A DNA stretch of 64,000 nucleotides from Hyperoodon ampullatus (taxonomy: Eukaryota > Chordata > Mammalia > Artiodactyla > Ziphiidae): assembly GCA_949752795.1 (NCBI GenBank), contig OX457058.1, positions 153,770,353 through 153,834,352 of the forward strand, in the 5' to 3' direction. This document shows, piece after piece, positions 43,991-54,704 of this stretch (its first letter is position 1; every line of letters begins with the position of its first letter). The position numbers and the translations under genes are program-made. The notes beneath the pieces are model-generated. The model made no database searches, was not told the origin of the DNA, and was given only the letters and a program-made list of their open reading frames with translations.

Positions 43991-44088
43991 GAACTTAGAC
44001 CAGCAAGATGTTTTCTTGGGGAGGGGTATTTTATCACTGACATTGTTTCGACTTTCTAGAGCAAGACGAGAAAAAAAGTAGCCTGACT

Positions 44089-44328
44089 TAGAGTCAGTTT
44101 TTGTGTGTGTGTGTGTGTTTTTTGCGGCACGCGGGCCCCTCACTGTTGTGGCCTCTCCCGCTGCGGAGCACAGGCTCCGGACGCACAGGCTCAGCGGCCA
44201 TGGCTCACAGGCCCAGCCACTCCGCGGCATGTGGGATCTTCCCGGACCGGGGCACGAACCCGTGTTCCCTGCATCGGCAGGCGGACTCTCAACCACTGCG
44301 CCACCAGGGAAGCCCTAGAGTCAGTTTT
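44089..44328 (-). mobile_element. CHR SINE, young form
   Basis: The body is 44102-44315. An exact 13-bp duplication TAGAGTCAGTTTT lies at 44089-44101 and 44316-44328. The tail has become a (TG)n run at 44103-44118. Confidence 0.97.
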
Positions 44329-45405
44329 ATTATTGTTTTTACATCCCTACAGATGATGAACCTCTTCTTGCTCACATCCCGTTGGTGACCTATCGCCACG
44401 GCCCTGCCAACGGTAAGGCCCAGGTGTGGCAGGCACTGTTTAGTGCTCACCCAACAGCCATTCCTACTTCCTCCTCTAACAGAAGTCCATCTTGTTTGTC
44501 ACTGAACGTTAATGTCCTCAGGAAAAGTGAGCCTCTCCCCCAGCTTCAGGGAGTAAACATATTTTAAACCAATCGTGGCAATCCATTTCTCCTCTGACAG
44601 TGATTGGTTTGGGGTCAGTATGTTTCTGGATTCTGGCCAAGAAAATGTGAGGATAAGTCTGCTGGAGTGGGAATGGGGAAGTCCTGGGAAAGATTGTCCT
44701 CTGGAATCAAATCAAATCAAAACAAACAAACACTGAAAAACAAACTAGAGACATAAGGGGTGACATTTCTCCCAACATAAACACACATATGCATACATCC
44801 CCTTCCTGGCTTTGGACACACTGTGTGAGGAAGTGGTGCTTAGGCCACAAGACGCCCTGGGGGAACAAGGCGAAGGCGACAGCCAGTATGCTAAGGACGG
44901 CCCACCAAATAGATGAAACCACCTGCCCCTGGAGTATTTGCCGTGTGAGATCATAGACTCCTATCCCTGAAGCCACTGGACTCTCCTGGTGCTTGAAGCC
45001 AAAACCAGCATAGAGTTATCGTTGAGTGGGTGTGCAAGTGGGGAAAGACGGTCACCTAAGGAAGTGGCACAGCTCAGTATGGAGAAAACCAGGGAGAAGG
45101 GAGAGCACAGTGTGTACTGGGCCTCCCGTGGTATGGGGGAGAAGGAAAAGAGGGGAGTGGAGAAGAGACATGGGGCCAGGGGTTCTGATGCTTGGCTTCG
45201 GATGATACCACTGACCTGAACGTCTTGGCAACTGAACCAGAACCAGAGTGTCTGAGTGGATGAGTGGGGGGATGGATGGGGCAGGGTCCACATGGGCGTT
45301 TGTGAGCCAGGGAGGCTGTTACTAGTGCAGCGACCACCCATCGTAATCCATCAATCATTGCACTCATTATGCTCCTCCTCCCCAAACAAGGAAGGCATAG
45401 TAAAC
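44329..45405. other. Non-coding stretch, nothing assigned
   Basis: A small AAATC/AAAC-rich run lies at about 44703-44731. Frames at 44961-45341 overlap on both strands without a domain. Confidence 0.45.
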
Positions 45406-45660
45406 AATAAAATAGTGTGGGGCTTCCCTGGTGGCGCAGTGGTTGAGAGTCCGCCTGTCGATGCAGGGGATGCGGGTTCGTGCCCCGGTCCGAGAAGATC
45501 CCACATGCCGCGGACCGGCTGGGCCCGTGAGCCATGGCCGCTGAGCCTGCGCGTCCGGAGCCTGTGCTCCGCAACGGGAGAGGCCACAACAGTGAGAGGC
45601 CCGCGTACAGCAAAAAATAAATAAATAAAAATTAAAAATTAAAAAAAATAAAATAGTGTG
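45406..45660 (+). mobile_element. CHR SINE, young form
   Basis: The body is 45420-45646 with an (AATA)n-like tail. An exact 14-bp duplication AATAAAATAGTGTG lies at 45406-45419 and 45647-45660. Confidence 0.97.
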
Positions 45661-45717
45661 AACTGAGAGAAAGTCAGTGGCCCTGAGCCATTTGCTGATT
45701 CAGTCTTTATCCTAGCC

Positions 45718-45970
45718 TTGGTCTCCTAGAAAACAGAGCCTGAGGCCAGCTTTGAAATGCTGATACTTCATTGGAGAGGTACAAGGCCAGGGAATGGAGG
45801 GTGATGAAAAGGGGATGTGGCGGGGGGGACAGATGCCAAGCAATATGACATGATGTGTACTGTGCTGGCCACCATGTCTCATCTGGCCTCAAAGAGACCT
45901 AGCAGGTTGCTTGGGGTGCATGTCTCTTCTGGAAGGTTTATAAAGAGAAATCACACCATGAAACAGTGCA
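45718..45970. repeat. Possible ancient interspersed repeat (class uncertain)
   Basis: It starts GGTCTCCTAGAAAACAGAGC and resembles the block at 1090 in its first 60 bp. The family is not determined. Confidence 0.3.
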
Positions 45971-47630
45971 CAGAGGGCAGAAAAAAGGGAAGAATTCAGG
46001 GAGCAACCCTCCTGAACTTCTGGGGTGCATCGTCTGGCCCCTCAGTAAACCAAACCTCATGCACCGGACGTGGAGGTGAGACTCAGCCTGAGTGGGTGCT
46101 GAGCAAGAGAGAGAAAAATGGAGACAGTCGAGGGAACCTGCAATGACACCTACAGTGTGCACGTGTGGCTCGGGCTCTGGACTCAGGTAATGTCCTTCAG
46201 TGTGCAGGGCAACCCATCCCACCTTGTCCCACATTTGTCCCTCTCCTTGTGGGGCTCAGACACCCTTCAGGAGGCCTTGACACATTCTCCACCACTCTTC
46301 CAGTCCTTTCCTCATCACCCTTCCAGTCTGCTTTCGAAGCAAGTCCCTCAGGGCTGAGCATAAAATTCCATGAGTGCCTTTAGTAAGGGAGAGTAAAGAG
46401 GAATTATGGCTGTTCTTTGCTCGGCTGGGTTTTGTAGAATTACCCCAAAGCAGTGTTTATCATGCCATTGAGCTGGAGGCCCATGCTTAATGTGCTATCT
46501 GTCCTGACCCCAGATGTCTCTCTGCATCGCTGCTCTTCCACCAGCTCTCCTACAGTCTGGCTCATTCTAGGGTCATTGCTGACAAGTGTATTACCCATGT
46601 TTATCCATATTAAATCTTGTATCGTTGACTGCCCTTTACCCATTTCTGTAAACTCTCTTTGGTCCTCCTGCAGTTTCCCTTCCTGCCTTGCCTTGTCCTT
46701 CTTGGAAAGGCAAACCCTTCTAAGTCAGGAGTTCTAGTGAAGCTTGTTCCTAATTGTTTACGAAGAATAAAGCTGTTAGAGGTGGCCCTGCTACAAGGCT
46801 GGAGACTTCAGCTGGAACTGGTACTGACCCATTCATAATTACCTCATTCAGAGCAGTGGGGACTTCACCGATGGAACTGGTTTCATTACAATACACATTT
46901 GGGAAGCTAACAGTTGGCCAGCACTTTTCTCAAGTAAAAACACAGCCGAAAGCTATCATCTTAATCATGTCTTACATAGCTAGAGCACTTGATAGTTTAT
47001 AAAACACTTATGTTTGATTTTTCCTAAAACCTAAAAGCATTTGCTATTTTTCCCTCTCCATAAAACATTTTACTAGTACAAAAATAAAATGCATTTTATT
47101 CTGAAAAATAATGAAATAAGAAGTTTTACCTTAACTGAGCCATTAGGAAATGAAAACACAGTTCAATGTCCCCAAGGTTGACGTTTATGTATTTAATGCT
47201 AGGGACACAGGCTCAGCCAACATGTTTCTTTGTTCCCAGTAAATAACAACACTTTACATGTGTGTGGTAGTTCAGAATCAATTTGCCCAAAGTTTCATGT
47301 ATTTCATGATTTCTTTAAGATAATTATCCCTGAGAAGAGAAATGAACTAGGAGGCATAATCTGTGAGTTTGCAAAGCAAATTCTTCACTCTTTCTGTGGC
47401 TAGTGTTGACCGTGAGATTTTGGCAGTTAAAACTATCATCAAAGAAAAAGTTTGCCTTCTACCAATGATGAGGCCCTAGAAACAAATTGCCTGCTTGGTA
47501 TTTGAAATCAACTATGTTTTATGCTTAAATTGATGCAAAAGTCACAAGAAATTAGATGATAAATTAATATGTGACAGATGAAAAGAAGGTCAAATCTCTT
47601 TGTCATTAGTTATGAAAAAACCCACAGTCC
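45971..47630. other. Long stretch without gene or clear repeat
   Basis: AT-rich towards 46900-47600. No exon, CpG cluster or young repeat was seen. Fragments may be decayed old repeats. Confidence 0.4.
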
Positions 47631-47631
47631 A

Positions 47632-47839
47632 GGGCTTCCCTGGTGGCGCAGTGGTTGAGAGTCCGCCTGCCGATGCAGGGGACACGGGTTCGTGCCCCGG
47701 CCCAGGAAGATCCCACATGCCGTGGAGTGGCTGGGCCTGAGAGCCGTGGCCGCTGTCCGGAGCCTGTGCTCCGCAACGGGAGAGGCCACAACAGTGAGAG
47801 GCCCGCGTACCACAAAACAAAACAAAACAAAACAAAAAA
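47632..47839 (+). mobile_element. CHR SINE with an internal deletion
   Basis: It is sense oriented with a (CAAAA)n tail. About 11 bp around the usual GAGCCTGCGCG segment is missing (CGTGGCCGCTGTCCGG). The target duplication is unclear. Confidence 0.93.
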
Positions 47840-47944
47840 CAGCCCTCAATCCACTGTAATGGAAAATATTTCATTAGACAGATCATTCATTCAGTCAATA
47901 GCTAGTTGTTTAATGCCTCCTAGGTAGCAGGTACTATCAAGGCA

Positions 47945-48024
47945 TATTCTCCTTCCCCCTCCCCCTCCCCACATCCTCCTCCTCCTTCTCTGCCTCTCCT
48001 CCTCTCTTTGTACTCCTCCTCTGG
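47945..48024 (+). repeat. Polypyrimidine (TCC)n tract
   Basis: A nearly pure C/T run of CTCC and CCCCCT units. Confidence 0.85.
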
Positions 48025-48329
48025 CTCATCTTTCTTTCCCCCAAATTGGCACGTGACAAAGCTCTTAGAGTCATGATGTGTTCTTATTCTCCTGGTGACG
48101 AGGAAGGAAAAAGATCTTTGTTCCTATGGAGAGACATGTCTCACCCTCCTGACCCCACAGCTGGCCCGCTCACTGCAGTCCCCATCTTGCACAGGGCAAG
48201 GAATCTTTTTGGCCAGCAGAGAACTTCAATATGCCATTCAGCTGTGTTGGTGAGAATGGGATCTTGAGGCTCAGGAAAAAAAAAAAAATGGAGCTTTGAA
48301 ATATCTGGAAGTTATTCCAAGACCCCTGG

Positions 48330-48620
48330 TAAGGATTTCAGATAATGAAACGGCTGATAGTGGTGGTGGGAGGGAACCCAAGCATTTATCCACTCAAGAC
48401 GTCATCCCCTTCACATTTTATCTTTGGTGTCATGGCGGCAGTACTAATAGGACACGAGCCTTCTTGCCCCAATAATGGCCCATTACAGCTTCAGGAAAAG
48501 CCATCATGTTTCCGCAGCATTTATCTGTCAGCAGGAGACTATTATGGGAGCACAAACTCGCATTGTATTAGCGTTATCAGTTCATTATGATTCTTGGGAC
48601 GCGTGCCAGCCAGTGGGCTG
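48330..48620. promoter_or_regulatory. Candidate conserved non-coding element
   Basis: A repeat-free block with AGATAATGAAACGG, TTTATCTTTGG, CCAATAATGGCCC, ATTTATCTGTCAGC and GTTATCAGTTCATTATG. These are recurrent GATA-type and ATTA cores, with a TGTCA (TALE/MEIS-like) site. Enhancer role inferred only. Confidence 0.45.
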
Positions 48621-49829
48621 CCAGTCTGCTGACCAGCACTCGGGGATATAACTCCACACCCCAAATTCAAGCACTGAGAAGAGAGTGGGCCCACAGAGGT
48701 GTGTGGTTGGGACATTGTCTCTGGCCAGGAGTCCATGGAGCCCTGGCCTGATCAGCACGGTATCCAGAGATGTCCAGGTTAGGCTCACTGTCCAGGCTGG
48801 GCCCACCTTAGTCCTCATGGACCGTCAATGGTTGTGCTTCCCTGACTCACCTCCCCCAGCGCTTACCCTGGGGTGGAACAGAAACAGGCTTGGATTGTGA
48901 TTCAGACAGTTTCACGGAGCCATCCTCTCCTTCCTGGGCTGGTGGTAAGAATTAACTACACACCTTGTGTTTCTCAAGGCATCATTCTCACCTGGAAACT
49001 TGGTTCGGGGAACATGGATAAGGTTGAGGGACAGGGACGCTGTAACCAAACAATTAGTGTCCCGCATTCACCATGCTTAGGGAGCACGTGGTGGAATTGC
49101 CAGAAATTCTCGTTGCTCTTGTCTTTTAGGTCCTCCTGCTAGGTTGCCTGGCTTGAAAGATGAGAAAAGCCTCCCCATTGTTGAGCTGGAAGTAGCCCGT
49201 CCAGGGACAGGATTCAAGAACCCGAGAGACACTGCTTGCTGCTGCCTTGCATGTACAGAAATGAGCAGTGTCAGGGGCAGGATGGGGGGCACCTCAAGAC
49301 AGGGACATACACACCAAGACCAGTGTAAGGTGGCGATCTTCACCACACTTGTGGCAAGGGGTGCTGCGCTGGGGTCAGCCGCATAGATCATGGCAAGACA
49401 GCTCGAGTGGCCCTCGAGATCCAGGTGCAGGCATTCGGACAGCCCATTCTAAGGACTTAGCCAGGCTGGCACGGGAAATAGTGGGTGGCTAGTGTGGACC
49501 TGGGTTTGGCTATGCGTGAGATACTTGGTGCTTTTTGTACCCAGAGGAACATAGATTTGGGGGACAGCACACTCTGAGCTGTGTCGGGTATGTTTTCCTA
49601 CTTATCTGCCTCCCGGACCCCACCCCAAGGAGACCACTTGGGGAAGGGTGTGGACACAGAAGCCTGGGTCCCCACCACCTCCCAGGTGATGTGTGTGTGG
49701 AGTGTCGTTGCCAAGGGCATGGTTCTGGTTTGGCTTCATATTCCTTAGGAAAGAGCTTGAACTTGGGCAAGGAGGGAGGAGGGGAAGTGAAGAGACTTGT
49801 ATACAGAGAGTTAGGAGTTGAATAAGTAG
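48621..49829. other. Non-coding stretch, nothing assigned
   Basis: Short frames on both strands. No exon or repeat was recognised. Confidence 0.45.
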
Positions 49830-49940
49830 AAATCCGTGCTTTGCCAGTTGTTCGCCGTGTGACCTTGGGGAGGTCCCTTCACCACACAGGGCCATTTACG
49901 CATTTCCGTATTTATAAAGTCTGCTGATGGTTCTAAATGA
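49830..49940 (+). repeat. MIR fragment
   Basis: 'tgtgaccttggggaggtccc' and 'gtatttataaagtctgctgatgg' retain part of the MIR core. Confidence 0.6.
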
Positions 49941-50842
49941 TTCCCTGAACCCTCCCCACCCCCACTCCCCAGCCGTAAGGTCCTGTGAATGTAATAAATA
50001 CCTATTTAAAGGAATTTGTCACAAGAGAAAGTCAGCTGCTGTCCCCTTCTACCCTCCACAATTACTGCGTCTAATACATTTTGTTCCATTCCCTTTGGGC
50101 TGACTTGACCACCTAGGCGTGCCAGTACTGGGACACGGGAGAGTGAAGGGGTGGCTTAGAGCTTTTTGCGGGGCTGGATTACAAATAGCACCTGCTCCAG
50201 GGGAGCAGTGGAAGATTGAGATGATGACTGGCTGAATGAATTTCAAGCTTGAGGGAGCACAACAGCCTTGCCCACCCCACTCTACCCCCAGCACCACCTT
50301 TGTTTTCTGGAGAAGAGATGACATCAGCAAGGCCACGCGGAGTGGTCAGGACCAGATTCCGGAGTCCTTTGCATACTCCCACATTACCGCTTCTCCAGCT
50401 ACAGGCGTGGAACCCACTCTAGCTCTGGGAAGGAAATCCATCCCCCCGTGAGCTGGCTGAGGACAGAGAGGGAGAAAAGCTGGTACCACGAATAGTGTGT
50501 GTCCTGGCCATGTTTGCCTGGAAAAACCACAGGAGGAGCCTGGGTCTGCCAGGCTGAATCACGTCCCCAGGATGTCTCCGCTGGTGGGTCCTCTTCTCCC
50601 CTGCAGTGGAGTCCACAGGCTCACACTTGCCAGGGAGGGAAAGGAGGAAGAACTCTGCCCCAGGGCCATGTGCAAGGGGACTGGGCAGGCACCGCGGAGG
50701 AAGACGGTCAGAAGAGGACCAGATCTTAGGGACCTCATTCTCGCCCTGGAGGACAATCAGCTTGTGCCCAGGGGTGAGGCCCTCAGTTCCTGCATCCCTG
50801 TGCCTTGGATGCAGACAGTAGTTGTGTGGGCATTAGCCTAGC
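49941..50842. other. Non-coding stretch, nothing assigned
   Basis: GC-rich frames at 50497-50841 overlap and lack a domain. Confidence 0.45.
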
Positions 50843-51055
50843 TTTTTTTTTTAAATTAATTTTTATTAGAGTATAGCTGAGTTACAGTGTTGTGTTAGTT
50901 TCCGCTGTACAGCAAAGTGAATCCGTTACACATATACATATATCCACTCTTTTTTAGATTCTATTCCCGTATAGGTCATTACTGAGTAGAGTTGCCTGTG
51001 CTGTATGTATTCTTATTTATTATCTACTTTATATAATATATAGTAGTGTGTGTGT
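50843..51055 (-). mobile_element. Short 5'-truncated L1 3' end
   Basis: A poly-T start is followed by 'ttagagtatagctgagttacagtg' and 'gtacagcaaagtgaatccgttac'. The same 3' UTR occurs at 34035. Confidence 0.88.
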
Positions 51056-51304
51056 GTTTTGAGCCTGTTTTCCCTCATTCGCCCCCAGTGGCTTTGCACC
51101 CACAGCTCCGGGCTGTGAAGTTGTCTTTCTTTTCATGCTCCATCGACTGTGCTCTGTCTCCAGTTTAAAAAAAGGTGCACCCACCCAAAGCAAGGAGCCA
51201 ACAGATCTCATACAACCTGTCAGGGACTAAGCCCCTCCAGGGTAGCCAGCCTGTCTCCTCAGCAGGCTTTGCCCACTCCCACCCCCCAAACTGCTGTGGT
51301 CTAA

Positions 51305-51680
51305 CATTTCATTCAACAAAGTCTTTATCAAGCAACTGCTGTGTGCTAGGCACCGGTAAGCACCGGGGATTCTCCAGTGAGCAAAAACAGACAAGGTCCC
51401 TGCCCTTATGGAGCTTAGAATCTAGTGTGTGTGTCGGGGTAGGGGGTATTATTCACACCAATACACGTATAATTGCAAACTAATAAATTACCTGAAGCAA
51501 GGCAAATAGCAGAAGGTTCTGGCGTGATCAGGAAGGTGGGGTGTTCTAGGTGGCAGGGGCAGAGGCTGAGGGGGACACGGCGTGGGCTGAGGAGAGGTGG
51601 GGAGACACACAGGAGCCTGTCATCTGGGGCTTGCCTTGTAGACCACAGGGAAGGACTGGGGCCTTTTTCCTGATTGCAAC
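51305..51680 (-). repeat. L2 LINE fragment
   Basis: 'attcaacaaagtctttatcaagcaactgctgtg', 'gtccctgcccttatggagcttag' and 'ttgccttgtagaccacagggaagg' are antisense L2. The 212-codon minus frame over this region is not a gene. Confidence 0.8.
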
Positions 51681-53149
51681 AAATTGCAAAGGAGACTTTG
51701 GGTGTGCATTTTACAATGCACTCCCTGGCTGCTATGGCTTGGAGAGTGGATTTCCAGGGGTCAGAAAGGATGCAGAGAAACCAGTCACTGAGGTCTTGGC
51801 AAGAGATGGTGGTTGTGTCTCTGCACCTCTCTTTCCGTCTCCAATGTAACCAAGTACCTATGTGATTAAAACAATCCGGGCTGCCGGGGGTTCTGCTGAC
51901 AGAGTCGACATCTTCATCCATCTCTCTGTGAGATAGCTGCCAGCGCCCCGAGCCTGGAGAATCCCATGCGTTCCTCCACTTCAGCACATAGGAAAAACCC
52001 CAGCTTTGTTTCCCAGCCTGCACAAGCTTCCATTTATCCAAGTCAAGTATCATCTGCTGTCTTGCTGCCCATTCCCCAGCCCCTCCTGAGTGGCCAGCCC
52101 CTCCTGGGGTTGCTCACAACCCTCCCGCTTTTATTCCTGAAGTGCTTGGACACTGCCTGCAGTTACACTCCGTTTAGACATTATTTTGGTGATAAAATGA
52201 AAATTTCCCCCCTAGCGCTCATTGTCTTTCGTAGAATATAGGAGAATAAGGTGGTGGTCTCTCCTGAGGGCTTTTCCCCCTCTTTAAATAATTCTATACC
52301 CATCCTCTCCCCACACTCATTTGAATCATCAAATTGATTATCCCTGTGGCTGGCACATCTCAAAAGATGACAAGCCCCAGAAGAAGGATTGGGGCTCGAC
52401 TTAAAGCTGGTTTTGGTACAGTGGCATCCCATAACATTCAGGTTCATGGAGGGAGCAGCAGACAGGGACTGCAGGAGTGTTTGTAGCTGGGGATTCAGGT
52501 GTGTATGTTGAAGTGTCTACTTGTGCCTCGAAGTGGATGTGGCAGGTAAGTTGGTTGTTTTAACCACAACTGTGTTTTTCTAAGCAGACGGGAATTTATT
52601 TGCTCGTGTCTGTGTCCTGGGTACGTTTCTGAGAGTGGCATCATTTTATCCATCTAGAGAGCGTCTTATAGAAGCGTGCCCTGCGTCTCGCCATATGAGA
52701 GCCTTTCAGAACCCACTGGCCCAGGTGATGAGAGCTGGGAAGGGAATCAGTTTCTATCCTGTTCTCTCTTGCTGGGCCTCACCTGCTGGCCTGACCCTTT
52801 GCACTTCTGTGCACCAAACACCAGGTTTGAGGCTATGAATTTCTAAGGCGCTGGCCTCTTCTCCTTGATATGAGGGAGGAGAAATGTGACTCATTTTTAA
52901 TTTGTAAAACAGACCCCTTCCAAAGGGCTGAGAGGTGAGTTTGCTAAACCTGCCAGTTAAAAGATAGGATGGGGGGTGAGAAGATATACAAGGGGCATAT
53001 CTTGCAACCCCCCAAACCCACCAGCCAGTTGGGCAATTCTTTTTTTCTTTAATGGCGAGAGGACAGGCCTTGCGGCTCTACAGCACAATCCTCCTACTCC
53101 TCGGGAGGTGGGGACCTCGCGCGAGCGTCTGATTCCATTGAAGTCTCTC
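51681..53149. other. Repeat-poor DNA upstream of the ESRRB promoter
   Basis: No clear repeat was recognised over nearly 1.5 kb. No exon could be supported. Distal promoter elements may lie here. Confidence 0.45.
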
Positions 53150-53300
53150 TGGCTCACCCCCCTCCCCCCACCCCAGCTCGATTCTGTCACTTTAAGTCCA
53201 GCCCCTGAGAGATAGCCAATAGGAGCCAAACCATACATCAGTCTCCCAGCCTTAAAGCTACAGTAGGGTTAGTGGGCTCCAAGTCTCTGGTGCCCGAGCC
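53150..53300 (+). promoter_or_regulatory. ESRRB: Putative ESRRB alternative promoter
   Basis: A C-rich SP/KLF-type box (53155-53176) and an NF-Y-type CCAAT box in the form ATAGCCAATAGG (CCAAT at 53216-53220) precede the GC-rich leader. No good TATA box is present. NF-Y sites usually sit 60-100 bp upstream of the start, so transcription probably begins near 53280-53320. The start site itself cannot be read from sequence. The first exon could instead be entered by splicing from an exon farther upstream. Confidence 0.55.
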
Positions 53301-53542
53301 TCCTCCACGGCTTCCCATCCCCTCTGCCCGCTCGGAGTGTGTGCATCAGTGGGAGCGCTGGGCTGGGCGCGCAAGGCTCTCTGCCTCCCTCTCGCCCCAC
53401 CACGGTGCTTCCTCCCCCTCTGCCTTCTCCCGCTCACCGTGCCCCTGCCCGGACTCGCACCTCGCCGGTGCCCTTCACTCGCTCTTCCGCGAGATTTCCC
53501 CGCCGCCTTCCTCTACCAACTGGGAATGCTAAAAGGGGACTG
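53300..53542 (+). other. ESRRB: ESRRB 5' untranslated leader (start approximate)
   Basis: The leader is GC- and pyrimidine-rich. It contains only one ATG upstream of the coding start, at 53526. The frame of the coding ATG is open back to about 53339 but has no upstream ATG in that stretch, so an AUG-initiated longer N-terminus is not possible within it. Confidence 0.6.
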
Positions 53543-53543
53543 A
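53526..53543 (+). CDS. Five-codon uORF overlapping the ESRRB start
   Basis: ATG CTA AAA GGG GAC TGA encodes MLKGD. It has a G at -3 (GGGA before ATG), so initiation is plausible. Its stop codon TGA at 53541-53543 shares its A with the ESRRB ATG, giving TGATG. Such overlaps favour termination-reinitiation or make the uORF a strong translational dampener. The ESRRB ATG itself has C at -3 and G at +4, a weaker context. The arrangement is seen directly; its effect is inferred. Confidence 0.7.
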   Translation: MLKGD

Positions 53544-53592
53544 TGGACGTGTCAGAACTCTGCATCCCGGACCCCCTCGGCTACCACAACCA
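53543..53592 (+). CDS. ESRRB: ESRRB first coding exon (long N-terminal form), partial CDS
   Basis: The exon encodes MDVSELCIPDPLGYHN plus the first two bases of a glutamine codon (CA). The long form of estrogen-related receptor beta (NR3B2) starts with this peptide and continues with LLNRMSS; the paralogue ESRRG starts MDSVELCLPE at the same place, which supports the call. ESRRB is an orphan nuclear receptor that acts in the nucleus, binds TCAAGGTCA-type elements as a constitutive activator, and works in pluripotent cells, trophoblast and the inner ear (human DFNB35 deafness). Only the extreme N-terminus is here. The AF-1 remainder, zinc-finger DNA-binding domain and ligand-binding domain must lie past 64000. 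The start was chosen because it is the only in-frame ATG and matches the known protein. Confidence 0.87.
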
Positions 53593-53598
53593 GTAGGT
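53593..53598 (+). other. ESRRB: Splice donor of the ESRRB first coding exon
   Basis: The junction reads CAACCA|GTAGGT. The intron begins GTAGGT (good +5 G and +6 T), but the last exon base is A rather than the usual G. The alternative GT at 53597 would leave an in-frame TAG in the exon and has a poor consensus. With the chosen donor the split codon CA|G restores glutamine if the next exon begins with a purine. Confidence 0.75.
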
Positions 53599-53989
53599 CC
53601 TCTGCTTCTCCGTCTGTGTCTGTCCTTCCGTCTGGGTGTCGCAGTTCTTCTTCTAGGCATTCTTGAAGTGGCAGGGACCCCGGGAGCACTTAGGGTGGAG
53701 GTTGGAAAGGGAAAACCACCCACTTCGTGGGTTTCCTTCTGGGGATAAACCCGACTCTAACTTTTCCCTCACCCCCTTTTACAAACCCTCACTTTTAGGT
53801 GAGAGCGGAGCTTTCTCATTCACTCTTTCTCTCAAACCTTCCCCGCGGGGAGAAAATCTTTGCGTTTCTGTGGGTTGGGGAGGAGCAAGCCTAGAACAGG
53901 TGCGGGAGTGTCGCAAGGATGCCAGGTCCCATCTGGGAAAGCCTCCCTGCGAGCCCTTTGACTTTAATGTTTATTTCCATACTGGGGAC

Positions 53990-54680
53990 CAAAACCGATC
54001 CCGACAAGGGGACGAAATCGAACGTGCCGCGCAGGTTTGGAAACTGTGGGCGGCCAGCGCCGTCTCGCCCCGCAGTCCCTGTGGGGCGCACCCCGAGGGC
54101 GCGCACGCGGCGCGGTGGACTCAAGCCACCCCAGGGGTGCGGGCGGCGCGGCCCGGGCAGACTGCGCCCCGCACGCCCTGCGAGGGGAGCCCGCATCCCG
54201 CTGGGAGTGGGGACAGTCGGCTCGGCGCAGCGGCGGAGGCAAAGTTGGTTCGCGGCTTTAGGAGAGGCTGCGCCTTGCGAAACAGACTGGCGCGATTTCC
54301 GTGCCCCGGGGCGGCTTAGCGCTCGCCTCCCTGGAACCCGGGCTTGTCTGAGCGACGTGCGCATGGGTGACGGCGGGGGCTGCAGGAAGCGACTCGCAGT
54401 AACCGCGGGTCCCCGAGCTTGGGCAGCGTGCCGAGCGCGCAGAGTGAGGAAGCGGAGAACTGATTCCCTGAACGGTGGGAGGCTGCCCCGCGCGGCCAGC
54501 CTGGGCTCTCCGGGGTCCTGCGCCGGCCACCCGCGGTTTCCCTCCCAGGGCCCTCCGCGGTTGTCGTCCCACCTGCCCGGGTACCTGCCCTGGTCACCCC
54601 GCGGGCGCTACGCGTGCCGCCGCGCTCCGGGCTGGTGTCCCGGCGTCGGGGTGTGGGCGCGTGCAGAGTGGTCCCTCGGA
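53990..54680. promoter_or_regulatory. CpG island in ESRRB intron 1
   Basis: Dense CpGs (for example GGGCGCGCACGCGGCGCGG-like stretches near 54095 and GTGCCGCCGCGCTCCGG near 54615) run for about 700 bp, beginning about 400 bp after the donor. Long frames on both strands (up to 261 codons) overlap here as expected in stop-poor GC-rich DNA, and none has a domain. It may host another transcription start or a poised-chromatin platform. Confidence 0.75.
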
Positions 54681-54704
54681 AGGCTTCAAACAATAATACA
54701 ATGA

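Noticed and set aside
51415..52053. 212-codon minus-strand ORF
   Set aside because: Its 3' half overlaps L2 LINE DNA and no domain is seen.
53339..53596. An N-terminally extended ESRRB in frame with the coding ATG
   Set aside because: The frame is open back to about 53339, but the apparent start there is GTG and no in-frame ATG precedes 53543 in that stretch.
53663..54704. 218- and 261-codon plus-strand ORFs and opposed frames just after the ESRRB exon
   Set aside because: They lie in the CpG island where stop codons are rare, overlap in several frames and encode R/G/P/A-rich sequence without a domain.
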